A stretch of DNA of 44,332 nt. Origin: Sphaerobacter sp. (lineage in GTDB: Bacteria > Chloroflexota > Chloroflexia > Thermomicrobiales > Thermomicrobiaceae). Below are positions 1 through 10,051 of this stretch, in pieces. Each line of letters starts with the position of its first letter. Position 1 is the first letter of the stretch. The notes under the pieces are model-generated. The model did no database searches. It saw only the letters and a program-made list of their open reading frames with translations, and was not told where the DNA came from. The position numbers and the translations under genes are program-made. The DNA lies in NCBI RefSeq assembly GCF_019683595.1, contig NZ_JADGHZ010000012.1:1-44332 (forward strand). Reading direction: 5' to 3'.

Positions 1-178
1 CGCGCCAGTCCCGCCGCCCTCTCGTGCGGCCCCCGGGGGCCGCCCCGGCCCCGCCCCCCCACCGGCACATCTCACACATGGGACATGGAGGGGGCCCCGC
101 CCCACCTGATGGGTGTGGAGACCGTCTGACCGGGTGATCGCGCAACCGGGGAGCGATCAAGACCATGAGGAAGCGCTG

Positions 179-682
179 ATGGAAAGTCTCGGCATCACTC
201 CCGCCAACCTCATCATCCAGTTGATCGCGTTCGTCGCGTTCATCGTGATCTTCTGGAAGTTGGCGCTCGGCCCGATCACCAACATGCTCGACGAGCGGCG
301 CCGGCGCATCCAGGAGGGTTTGGAGGCGGCGGAGCGCATGCAGCGCGAGCTGGAGGCTACGCGCGCCCAGAATGAAGAGGTGCTCAACCAGGCGCGTCGC
401 GAGGCCCAGCAGATCCTGGCGCAGGCGCGAGAGAACAGCGAGCAGGTGCTCGCCCGTGCTCAGGCGCAGGCCCGAGCCGAGGCCGAGCAGATCATCGAGA
501 AGGCGCGCGCGGCGATCCAGGCCGAACAGCAGCAGGCATGGCAGCAGCTCCGTCAGGATGTCGCTGATCTGGCCATTGCCGCCGCCACCAAGATCGTGCG
601 GCGCGAGCTGGACCGTGCCGATCAGGCGCGCCTGATCCAGGAAACCCTGGCAGAGGCCGGCAACGGCCGCGCCCGCGAGTGA
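179..682 (+). CDS. atpF: F0F1 ATP synthase subunit b
   Basis: Peripheral stalk subunit b of the F-type ATP synthase; it links the membrane sector F0 to the catalytic head F1. The 167-residue product has one N-terminal membrane segment (about residues 8-28, rich in Ile, Val and Phe) followed by a long charged coiled coil rich in Glu, Arg, Gln and Ala, as in the family. The ATG at 179 is chosen because a GAGGAA ribosome site lies about 7 bases upstream and the protein then begins directly before the membrane helix; an in-frame ATG at 113 would add 22 residues unlike the family. It is the first gene of the run atpF-H-A-G-D-C. The genes for subunits a and c would be expected upstream, but the 178 bases before it show no recognisable end of atpE. 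Confidence 0.93.
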   Translation: MESLGITPANLIIQLIAFVAFIVIFWKLALGPITNMLDERRRRIQEGLEAAERMQRELEATRAQNEEVLNQARREAQQILAQARENSEQVLARAQAQARAEAEQIIEKARAAIQAEQQQAWQQLRQDVADLAIAAATKIVRRELDRADQARLIQETLAEAGNGRARE

Positions 683-706
683 CGCGGATGCAAGGGGGAG
701 AGTGCG

Positions 707-1240
707 ATGCCAGTGGCCGGCGCGGCCAAGCGATACGCGCAAGCGGCATTTGAGATAGCTCGGGAGCGCGGCGAGCTCGACCAGTGGGAGCAGGATCTCC
801 GTCAACTGGCCGGCGTGATGGCGAACCCGAGCGTGTCGGAGTTTTTCGATAGCCCGGCAGTGCCCGAGACGGCCAAGCGGCAGGCGATCGAGGCGATCCT
901 GCCGGACGAGTCGCAGCAGCTTGTACGGAATCTGGCCTTGCTGCTCCTGGAGCGCGGGCGGCTGCCGCAACTCCCGCAGGTGGCCGAGGTCTTCCAGCAG
1001 CTCGTCATGGAGGAGCGCGGCATTGCCGTGGCCGAGGTGACGACCGCGGTCCCGCTCGATGAGGATGAGCAGGCGCAGGTGCGCGAGCGCGTGGCGGCCC
1101 TGATCGGCAAGCAGGTCGAGATGCGGCCGCGGGTCGATCCCGATATCATCGGCGGAATTGTCGTGCGGGTGGAGGACAACCTGATCGACGGCAGCGTACG
1201 GACGCAACTCCACCAGCTTCGACAGCGGATGGTGAGCTAG
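707..1240 (+). CDS. atpH: F0F1 ATP synthase subunit delta
   Basis: Delta (OSCP-type) subunit, which sits on top of F1 and joins it to the b stalk. The 177-residue product starts with the typical helical domain (AKRYAQAAFEIARERGELDQ) and ends with the conserved C-terminal part containing a DPDIIGGIVVRVEDNLIDGS motif followed by SVRTQLHQLRQRM. Length and motif order match the family. The GGGGGAG ribosome site ends about 6 bases before the ATG. It lies 24 bases after atpF and 84 bases before atpA, the usual order in bacterial atp operons. Confidence 0.94.
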   Translation: MPVAGAAKRYAQAAFEIARERGELDQWEQDLRQLAGVMANPSVSEFFDSPAVPETAKRQAIEAILPDESQQLVRNLALLLLERGRLPQLPQVAEVFQQLVMEERGIAVAEVTTAVPLDEDEQAQVRERVAALIGKQVEMRPRVDPDIIGGIVVRVEDNLIDGSVRTQLHQLRQRMVS

Positions 1241-1312
1241 CCGGGGCCGCCTCGAGTCGGGCGAGTGCCACCGGCTTCTGACATGACAGAAACGAGCGGC
1301 CCAAGCGGATAA

Positions 1313-2848
<1,536 letters not shown>

Positions 2849-2877
2849 CGCCGGGGATCTGAGGGAGGAGACAGACC

Positions 2878-3744
2878 GTGCCCACACCGCGAGAGATCCG
2901 GCGCCGCATCCGGAGCGTGCGCAACACGGCGCAGATCACCCGCGCGATGGAGATGGTCGCCGCGTCCAAGATGCGGCGAGCGCAGCAGCACGTGCTGGCC
3001 ACCCGGCCCTATGCGGAGCGCATCCGCGCCATGATCGGTGATCTGGCGGCCATGGCCGACACCGAGGAGCAGGCGCGCTACCCGCTCCTTGCGCGGCGGC
3101 CGATTCAGCGCTCGCAGATCATTCTGATCACCTCCGACCGCGGACTGGCCGGTGCTTTCAACACGAACGTCATCCGCCGCGCGATTCAGGTCATGAATGA
3201 GCGGCCGGAGTCGCTGGAGAACATCGACATCGTGACCATCGGCCGGAAGGGGCGCGACTTCCTGACGCGGTACGGCCGGCCGCTGGTGGCGTCGTTCACC
3301 GACGTCGGTGACTATCCGTCGCTGGAATCGATCCGGCCGGTGGTGCGGATCGCGACGGACGACTTCGTCGCAGGCAAGGTCGATGCCGTGTACGTGGTGT
3401 ACACGCGCTTCATCAACACGCTGCGCCAGGTGCCGGAAGTGCTGCAGGTCTTGCCGATTGAGGCACCGCCCGGCACGGACGAGGTCACGGATTATATCTT
3501 CGAGCCCAGCCCGGAGGCCGTGCTGCAGGCGCTGCTGCCGCGCTTCGTCGAAGTGCAGCTCTACCAGGCGCTGCTGGAGTCGATCGCGAGCGAGCACAGC
3601 GCCCGCATGGTGGCGATGCGCAACGCGACCGACAACGCGCGCGAGTTGGTGTCGGAGTTGACGCTCACCTACAACAAGGCGCGCCAGGCCCAGATCACCC
3701 GCGAGGTGACGGAGATTGCGGCCGGCGCGGCGGCGTTGGGCTAG
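2878..3744 (+). CDS. atpG: F0F1 ATP synthase subunit gamma
   Basis: Central rotor shaft of F1. The 288-residue product has the two long terminal helices that form the coiled-coil shaft: N-terminal REIRRRIRSVRNTAQITRAM with the MVAASKMRRAQ stretch, and C-terminal MVAMRNATDNARELVSELT followed by YNKARQAQITREVTEIAAGA. The central Rossmann-like part contains the conserved ITSDRGLAGAFN. The start is GTG at 2878 with GGGAGGAG just upstream. Length is typical, with no truncation. Confidence 0.96.
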   Translation: MPTPREIRRRIRSVRNTAQITRAMEMVAASKMRRAQQHVLATRPYAERIRAMIGDLAAMADTEEQARYPLLARRPIQRSQIILITSDRGLAGAFNTNVIRRAIQVMNERPESLENIDIVTIGRKGRDFLTRYGRPLVASFTDVGDYPSLESIRPVVRIATDDFVAGKVDAVYVVYTRFINTLRQVPEVLQVLPIEAPPGTDEVTDYIFEPSPEAVLQALLPRFVEVQLYQALLESIASEHSARMVAMRNATDNARELVSELTLTYNKARQAQITREVTEIAAGAAALG

Positions 3745-5211
<1,467 letters not shown>

Positions 5212-5231
5212 CACCGGAGCAGGCGTCAACG

Positions 5232-5315
5232 GTCATGCGTCATACGTCATTCGTCCGAACCCGGGCAGCCCGGGCAGGACGTGTGACGTATGACGTATGA
5301 TGTAGGGCGCATGAC
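5232..5315. repeat. Nested inverted-repeat element between atpD and atpC
   Basis: An 84-base imperfect palindrome. The outer arms GTCATGCG (5232-5239) and CGCATGAC (5308-5315) pair perfectly. The inner arms 5240-5256 and 5277-5293 pair over 17 positions with one G-T pair and one mismatch; 14 bases on the right side are unpaired. The loop carries CCCGGG CAG CCCGGG (5260-5274). Short TGACGTA units recur in tandem on the right arm. It codes for nothing seen and looks like a REP-like or small mobile repeat in the operon, possibly modulating expression of atpC. Confidence 0.75.
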
Positions 5316-5338
5316 GACAGTCGCTTGAGGAGACAGGC

Positions 5339-5788
5339 ATGGCCAAGCTGAGTGTGGAAGTCGTCACCGGGGAGCGCGTCGTCTTCCAGGAGGACGACGT
5401 GGACATGGTGGTAGTCCCCGGGGCCGACGGTACGCTCGGCATCCTGCCGCGGCACGCCCCGCTGATCTCACTCCTGTCGCTCGGCGAGATGCGCGTCATC
5501 AAAGGCGGCCAGGAGCAGTCGCTGGCGGTCTTCGGTGGGTTCGTCGAGGTCGCGCACAACCGGGTGCGGGTTCTGGCTGACACCGCGGAGCGGGCCGAGG
5601 AAATCGATCTCGCGCGGGCTGAGGAGGCACGAAAGCGAGCCGAGGCACGACTTGGGCGGGCCCAGGCCGATGTGGACCTGATCCGGGCCGAGGCGGCGCT
5701 GCGCCGCTCGATCATCCGCTTGAAGGTCGGGCGCCGCAGCCGTGGCCGGCAGCCGGTCGGTCCGCAGCAAGAACTCGGCAATTTGTAG
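5339..5788 (+). CDS. atpC: F0F1 ATP synthase subunit epsilon
   Basis: Epsilon subunit of the rotor; it couples gamma to the c-ring and can inhibit ATP hydrolysis. The 149-residue product has the N-terminal beta-sandwich with the conserved PGADGTLGILPRHAPLIS and the FGGFVEVAHNRVRVLADTAE segment, followed by the C-terminal helical hairpin of about 50 charged residues (RAEEIDLARAEEARKRAEAR onward). The tail after about residue 130 (GRRSRGRQPVG...) is slightly longer and more basic than usual. A GAGGAG ribosome site lies 8 bases before the ATG. It is the last gene of the ATP synthase run and is followed by a hairpin. Confidence 0.94.
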   Translation: MAKLSVEVVTGERVVFQEDDVDMVVVPGADGTLGILPRHAPLISLLSLGEMRVIKGGQEQSLAVFGGFVEVAHNRVRVLADTAERAEEIDLARAEEARKRAEARLGRAQADVDLIRAEAALRRSIIRLKVGRRSRGRQPVGPQQELGNL

Positions 5789-5803
5789 CGCGTGCCGTGT
5801 GTC

Positions 5804-5826
5804 GGTCCCGGGGCAGTCCCGGGACC
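5804..5826 (+). terminator. Terminator-like hairpin after atpC
   Basis: Perfect 9-bp stem GGTCCCGGG / CCCGGGACC with a 5-base loop, starting 16 bases after the atpC stop codon. The tail is only weakly T-rich (GTCTTCT some bases later), so it may end transcription inefficiently or protect the 3' end of the atp message. Confidence 0.6.
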
Positions 5827-5979
5827 GCAGCGTCTTCTACGGACGCGTCCGGCGGGTTGCTCAAGCGGGGGAACCGGTGTGGAATTGGGACAACCGGGTC
5901 CACCGCGCGCGTGGCGTCGGGGCACCCACAGGAAACAACCGAGACCCACATCTCCCTGAACAGAGTTCGGAGCGGCGCA

Positions 5980-7254
5980 ATGCAGGTGGCGACGGAGGCG
6001 AAGACGATCCGGGTACGCGGCGGCACGCGGCTGTATGGGCGCGTCGCAATCGGCGGGGCGAAAAACGCGGCATTGCCCGCGATGGCGGCGGCTCTGCTCA
6101 CCGACGAGGAGTGCCTGCTCGATAACGTCCCGGTGCTGGAGGACACGCTGGTGATGGCGGATCTCCTGCGCTGGCTCGGCGCCGATGTCGAGTTTGATCA
6201 GGAGAACCGTCGGGTTCGCATCTGCGCGGCGAACATCCACCGGTTCGACGCCCCGCCCGAACTGGTCGAGCGTATGCGCGCGTCGTTCCTCGTCTCCGGT
6301 CCGCTGCTGTCGCGTTTCGGCGAGGCATCGTCGTCGCCGCCAGGTGGCTGCCGTCTCGGCACCCGGCCGGTCGACGTGGATCTGCGCGGTTTCCGGCGCA
6401 TGGGGGCGGAGATCACGCAGACCGACGGTGGGTACGTGATGCGGGCCCGTCGCCTCTACGGTGCCGAGCTGTACATGGACTATCCCAGCCACACCGGCAC
6501 TGAGAACCTGCTGATGGCGGCGACCCTGGCTCGCGGCACGACCACGATCGTCAACGCCGCCAGCGAGCCGGAGATCAGCTTCCTCGGTTCGATCCTGCGC
6601 GACATGGGCGCGCGCATTTCCGGTGTCGGCACCCCGCACATTCGCGTGCACGGGGTCGATCGGCTCCGCGGGTACCGCGCCGCGATCCTCCCGGACCGCA
6701 TCGAGGCAGGAACCTTCGCCATCGCCGCCGCGATCACCGACGGCGAGGTGATCCTCGACAACGTCTCCGAGCCGGACATGCTCCCGCTTACCTACAAGCT
6801 CCGCGAAGCCGGAGCCGAGGTGTGGTGGAATCAGACGTCGATGCTCGTGCGCGGGCGCGGGGAACTGCACGCCACCGAGATCCAGGCGCTCCCATTCCCC
6901 GGCTTCCCGACGGACCTGCAAGCCGCGTTCGCGGTGCTCATGACCCAGGCCAAGGGGCAGAGCCGCATCTTTGAGCGGGTCTTCAACGACCGGCTGCGCT
7001 ACGCCGCGGAGCTGGCCAAGCTCGGCGCCGACATCACGGTGATTGACCGGCAGCAGGCGATCATCAACGGGCCGACCCGGCTCCGGGGCGCCGACGTGGA
7101 GGCGCTCGATATTCGAAGCGGCGCCTGCCTCGTGCTCGCGGGCCTGGTGGCCGAGGGTGAGACCCGCATCGGGCAGATCCAGCACCTGCGCCGCGGCTAT
7201 GAGGATATCGTCGAGAAGTTTGCCTCCCTGGGAGCGGAAATCTCCTACCTCTAA
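5980..7254 (+). CDS. murA: UDP-N-acetylglucosamine 1-carboxyvinyltransferase (MurA)
   Basis: First committed step of peptidoglycan synthesis in the cytoplasm: transfer of enolpyruvate from PEP to UDP-GlcNAc. The 424-residue protein has the EPSP-synthase-type inside-out barrel repeats. It carries the substrate-binding Lys28-Asn29 in GGAKNAALP and the catalytic loop PPGGCRLGTRPVD with Cys124, the residue attacked by fosfomycin; it is therefore the Cys type, not the Asp type. The ATG at 5980 has GGAG about 7 bases upstream and gives the family length; a longer reading frame upstream adds residues unlike MurA. It stands alone after atpC and is followed by a long inverted repeat. Confidence 0.95.
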   Translation: MQVATEAKTIRVRGGTRLYGRVAIGGAKNAALPAMAAALLTDEECLLDNVPVLEDTLVMADLLRWLGADVEFDQENRRVRICAANIHRFDAPPELVERMRASFLVSGPLLSRFGEASSSPPGGCRLGTRPVDVDLRGFRRMGAEITQTDGGYVMRARRLYGAELYMDYPSHTGTENLLMAATLARGTTTIVNAASEPEISFLGSILRDMGARISGVGTPHIRVHGVDRLRGYRAAILPDRIEAGTFAIAAAITDGEVILDNVSEPDMLPLTYKLREAGAEVWWNQTSMLVRGRGELHATEIQALPFPGFPTDLQAAFAVLMTQAKGQSRIFERVFNDRLRYAAELAKLGADITVIDRQQAIINGPTRLRGADVEALDIRSGACLVLAGLVAEGETRIGQIQHLRRGYEDIVEKFASLGAEISYL

Positions 7255-7284
7255 GACGGCGTGCCGTTGGTCGCTTGATGCCGC

Positions 7285-7361
7285 GTGATGCTGAGCGGCG
7301 CGAAGTATCGTATGCCGGACGGTTGGACTCGTCCGAGATCCTTCGCTTCGCTCAGGATGAC
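7285..7361. repeat. REP-like inverted pair downstream of murA
   Basis: The right arm 7337-7361 contains ATCCTTCGCTTCGCTCAGGA, a palindromic repeat unit that I recognise as common between genes in many bacterial genomes. The left arm 7285-7309 is an inverted, decayed copy with 5 mismatches in 25. The spacer holds a further CGGAC / GTCCG pairing, so the whole can fold into one long hairpin. It starts 31 bases after the murA stop and may act as a 3' end or terminator for murA. Confidence 0.75.
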
Positions 7362-7539
7362 GGGCCGGCGCGTCGAACCGCCACTTGACGGAACTTCCAT
7401 GACGTCCTCGGTCCGAGTTGTCGGGCACGGGTGACCTCGCGGCGTGGCCGGCTTGGGCGTTGCGCCGCGGCTCTGTGCGACGGCCACGCGGTCACGCGAC
7501 GGCGAGGCTGGCTCAGAGACGGCGAGCCGTGGCGCGCCC

Positions 7540-7567
7540 TTGAAAGCGTCGGGCCGTGGGGGATAAT
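7540..7567 (+). promoter_or_regulatory. Sigma-70-type promoter for the ccm operon
   Basis: TTGAAA (7540-7545), 16-base spacer, GATAAT (7562-7567); each hexamer matches the consensus at 5 of 6 positions. It lies 62 bases before the first thioredoxin gene. The -10 is at the very left edge of the 723-bp duplicated unit while the -35 is outside it, so the second copy does not repeat this promoter. The rest of the 374-base gap from 7255 to 7628 holds only the REP-like pair and no gene that I can see. Confidence 0.5.
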
Positions 7568-7628
7568 TGCGCGGGCATCCGCCGCCGGATCGGTGCCCTG
7601 CCGTCCGGTGGAACGTGGGGGCTGCACC

Positions 7629-8219
7629 GTGGAGCGCGTGCTACAGGATTCGCTACGGAACCGTCTCATCCCGACGCTGGTCGTCCTCATCGTCGTCGCG
7701 CTTCTCGGCCTCTTCGCCTATGCCATGTGGTCCCCCGGTGACTCGACCAACCTGGCGGGCGGTGGTCGGATCAACACCGTCGGCCACCTCATCCGCTTTG
7801 AGAACCGCACTGCCCCCTCGTTCACGCTGCAGACGCTCGACGGCCAGCAGATCTCCCTGGAGCAGTTCCGGAGCAAGATAGTGGTCCTTAACTTCTGGGG
7901 ATCGTGGTGCCCGCCCTGCGAGGAAGAGGCCCCGGTCCTACGCGACTTTGCCGCCTCTCTGGACGACGACACGGTGATCGTGGGGATCGACATCTGGGAT
8001 CGGCAGGACGCGGCGCAAGCCTTCATTCAGAAACACGAGCTGACCTATCCCAATGCGGTCGACGACAACGGGCGGACCACGATCGACTACGGCGTCGGTG
8101 GCGTGCCGGAGACGTTTATCATCGGGCCGGATGGCGCCCTGTTGGGCAAGTACAACGGACCCATCAAGTCGGTGGAACAGCTCCACGGGTTCATTCAGGA
8201 GTTGATCGGCGCCGGATAG
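7629..8219 (+). CDS. TlpA/CcmG-type thioredoxin, copy 1
   Basis: Membrane-anchored thiol-disulfide oxidoreductase facing the outside, of the TlpA/ResA/CcmG group; in this operon the expected role is to reduce apocytochrome c cysteines for heme attachment. The 196-residue protein has an N-terminal membrane anchor (about residues 13-32) and a thioredoxin fold with the active site WCPPC (Cys94, Cys97), followed by GIDIWDRQD and the cis-Pro loop GVGGVPETF. The GTG at 7629 is chosen because the same codon is conserved in the second copy and a GGGGG ribosome site precedes it. The upstream open frame is not supported. It is the first gene of the ccm operon and one of two tandem copies. Confidence 0.88.
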   Translation: MERVLQDSLRNRLIPTLVVLIVVALLGLFAYAMWSPGDSTNLAGGGRINTVGHLIRFENRTAPSFTLQTLDGQQISLEQFRSKIVVLNFWGSWCPPCEEEAPVLRDFAASLDDDTVIVGIDIWDRQDAAQAFIQKHELTYPNAVDDNGRTTIDYGVGGVPETFIIGPDGALLGKYNGPIKSVEQLHGFIQELIGAG

Positions 8220-8351
8220 ATCGGCGGGCCCGGCGATCGTGAAATCTGGTACAGTTCCGGCGGGACGTGGGGGCCGGTGTAGGGGGTAATTGCGCGGGCA
8301 TCCGCCGCCGGATCGGTGTCCTACCGTCCGGTGGAACGTGAGGGCTGGATC

Positions 8352-8942
8352 GTGGACCGCGTGCCACAGGATTCGCTACGGAACCGTCTCATCCCGACGC
8401 TCGTTGTCGTCATCGTCGTTGCGCTTCTCGGCCTTTTCGCCTATGCCGTCTGGTCCCCCGGTGACTCGACCAGCCTGGCAAGTGGCGGCCGCATCAACAC
8501 CGTCGGCCACCTCATCCGCTTTGAAAACCGCACCGCACCCTCGTTCACCCTTCGGACGCTCGATGGCCAGCAGATCTCCCTGGAGCAGCTCCGGGGTAAG
8601 ACGGTGGTGCTCAACTTCTGGGGATCGTGGTGCCCCCCGTGCCAGGAGGAGGCCCCGGTCCTGCGTGATTTTGCGGCCTCCCTGGATGGTGACACGGTGA
8701 TCATCGGGATCGACATCTGGGATCAGCAGGATGCTGCCCAGGCCTTCATTGAGGAGCACAAGCTGTCGTATCCCAATGCCGTCGACGACAACGGGCGGAC
8801 CACGATTGACTACGGTGTCGGTGGCGTGCCGGAAACGTTTATCATCGGGCCGGATGGCACGCTGCTGGGCAAGTACAACGGCCCGATCAAGTCGGTGGAA
8901 CAGCTCCACGGCTTCATTCGGGAGTTGACCGGTGCCGGATAG
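8352..8942 (+). CDS. TlpA/CcmG-type thioredoxin, copy 2
   Basis: Second copy of the membrane-anchored thioredoxin, also 196 residues, differing at about 21 positions. The active site WCPPC is kept, preceded by LNFWGS, and the region around the cis-Pro (DYGVGGVPETFIIGPDG) is unchanged, so both copies should be active. Changes concentrate in surface positions (for example Q to E, K to E, D to G) and in the linker after the membrane anchor. The GTG start corresponds to that of copy 1. Its upstream bases come from the duplicated unit, and the sequence TGGTACAGT (8247-8255) could act as a weak extended -10; otherwise it would be expressed by read-through from copy 1. Confidence 0.88.
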   Translation: MDRVPQDSLRNRLIPTLVVVIVVALLGLFAYAVWSPGDSTSLASGGRINTVGHLIRFENRTAPSFTLRTLDGQQISLEQLRGKTVVLNFWGSWCPPCQEEAPVLRDFAASLDGDTVIIGIDIWDQQDAAQAFIEEHKLSYPNAVDDNGRTTIDYGVGGVPETFIIGPDGTLLGKYNGPIKSVEQLHGFIRELTGAG

Positions 8943-9021
8943 ACCGGTGGGGCCCGGCGATCGTGAAATTTGGTACAGTTCCGGCGGGACGTGGGAGCCG
9001 GTGAGGTGAGACAGGCGAACC

Positions 9022-9504
9022 GTGGACATCCCGTCGATCACGCGGCTGTTGCTCCGGCTGACGCACGCACTGGCGGCGGCAGCCTGGGTGGGAGGTGGTG
9101 TGTACTACGTCCTGGCGCTGCGGCCGCAGATGCGGCAGGCGGACGAGGAGGCGAGGGCACTGGCGCGCGCGGCGCAGCGGGAGTTCGGCCGCTGGGCCTC
9201 GGTGGCTGCGTTCCTCATGGTCGGCTCCGGGGTCGTCCTGATGTGGGACGGGCTTGCCGACGGGCGTGGAACGGTTGCCTACGTCGTCCTGCTGGCGATC
9301 AAGGTCGCCGCTGCGGTGGCAGCCTTCTGGCTGGCGGGGTCATTCGTCCGCGCGCGGCGTACGGTGTCGCTGCCCGGTCGGAAGGTTCCCCGGCAGCCGT
9401 CCCGGTTCGATCGCGCCTGGCTCATCCTGATGCTCGGGAGCGTGGCATTCCTGCTCGGCGTGATCCTGTCGAGCGTGTACCCCACCGGGATTGGACAGCG
9501 ATGA
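9022..9504 (+). CDS. CopD-like integral membrane protein
   Basis: A 160-residue protein with about four membrane segments (near residues 8-30, 57-76, 84-106 and 134-153) and a His in the first helix (LTHALAAAAWVGGGVYYV). This pattern resembles the CopD / DUF2269-type membrane proteins, some of which bind copper or heme; I cannot assign a substrate. The GTG start at 9022 has GAGGTGAG about 11 bases upstream. It lies between the thioredoxin genes and ccmE in the same direction, so a role in cytochrome c or cytochrome oxidase assembly is an inference from context only. Confidence 0.65.
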   Translation: MDIPSITRLLLRLTHALAAAAWVGGGVYYVLALRPQMRQADEEARALARAAQREFGRWASVAAFLMVGSGVVLMWDGLADGRGTVAYVVLLAIKVAAAVAAFWLAGSFVRARRTVSLPGRKVPRQPSRFDRAWLILMLGSVAFLLGVILSSVYPTGIGQR

Positions 9505-9586
9505 GTTGCGTCGCCCTCGGCGCTGCCGGGCGCCGGGCGCGCCAGCGGCCCGCGGCGAGCGGGTCCGGTGTGTGGGAGGAGGAGCG

Positions 9587-10039
9587 ATGACTGGCGGAGT
9601 GGCCGCCGAGCCGGCTGCGGTGGGCCGTCGCGCCCCGTGGCTCAACACGAAGATCCTCGTCGCCGGCGTCGTCCTGGCCCTGGCTGTCGGGTTCCTGATT
9701 TACAACAGTATGCAGGGGACCGCGGCGTCCTACTTCGTGACGGTGGGCGAGTTGCAGGCCCAGGCGGACAAGGTCGACGGGACGCGCGTGCGGGTTGGTG
9801 GCGACGTGGTTCCCGGCTCAATTCAGATGGGCGGACCAGGGCAGCCGATCCGCTTCCAGGTGACGGACGGCACGCACACGATGGACGTGGTCTACACGGA
9901 GGTCGTGCCCGACATCTTCTCCGACCACGTCCAGGTGGTCGTGGAAGGTACGTTCCACAAGGGTCAAGAGTTCCAGGCCGACACGCTGTTGACCAAGTGC
10001 CCCTCGCGCTTCGAGGCAGCGCAGCCGACCGACTCGTAG
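9587..10039 (+). CDS. ccmE: Heme chaperone CcmE, Cys-type variant
   Basis: Periplasmic-side heme chaperone of System I cytochrome c maturation; it receives heme from CcmABCD and hands it to CcmF/H. The 150-residue product has an N-terminal membrane anchor (about residues 22-41) and the OB-fold domain. In place of the usual HxxxY heme-binding motif it has LLTKCPSRFE, with Cys138 in place of His and Phe142 in place of Tyr. Cys-type CcmE proteins are known from archaea and some bacteria. The ATG at 9587 has GGAGGAGGAG just upstream and gives the family length. Genes for ccmF and ccmH follow directly. Confidence 0.9.
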   Translation: MTGGVAAEPAAVGRRAPWLNTKILVAGVVLALAVGFLIYNSMQGTAASYFVTVGELQAQADKVDGTRVRVGGDVVPGSIQMGGPGQPIRFQVTDGTHTMDVVYTEVVPDIFSDHVQVVVEGTFHKGQEFQADTLLTKCPSRFEAAQPTDS

Positions 10040-10051
10040 AGGGGAGACCCC

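Larger units (their letters stand above)
7558..9003 (+). repeat. Tandem duplication, 723-bp unit, two copies
   Basis: Copy 1 runs about 7558-8280 and copy 2 about 8281-9003. Start codons (7629 and 8352) and stop codons (8219 and 8942) are exactly 723 bases apart. Similarity covers not only the coding part but also about 70 bases upstream (starting TAATTGCGCGGGCATCC) and about 60 bases downstream (TGGTACAGTTCCGGCGGGAC). One base is inserted after the second gene. The two proteins differ at about 21 of 196 positions. Confidence 0.9.

Noticed and set aside
1-178. Possible end of atpE (subunit c) at the left edge
   Set aside because: No frame in these bases gives the membrane-helix end of subunit c; the stretch is C/G-rich intergenic sequence without a clear feature.
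5232-5315. CRISPR-like or tRNA-like structure
   Set aside because: The repeats are nested palindromes in a single copy without regular spacers, and no cloverleaf or CCA end can be drawn.
5233-7428. 731-codon open frame on the minus strand opposite atpC and murA
   Set aside because: Spans two certain genes and the repeats beside them; low-complexity translation and no ribosome site of note.
8247-8255. Separate promoter TGGTACAGT before the second thioredoxin and again before the CopD-like gene (8971-8979)
   Set aside because: Only 4 of 6 bases match the -10 and no -35 is visible; noted as possible, not called as a feature.
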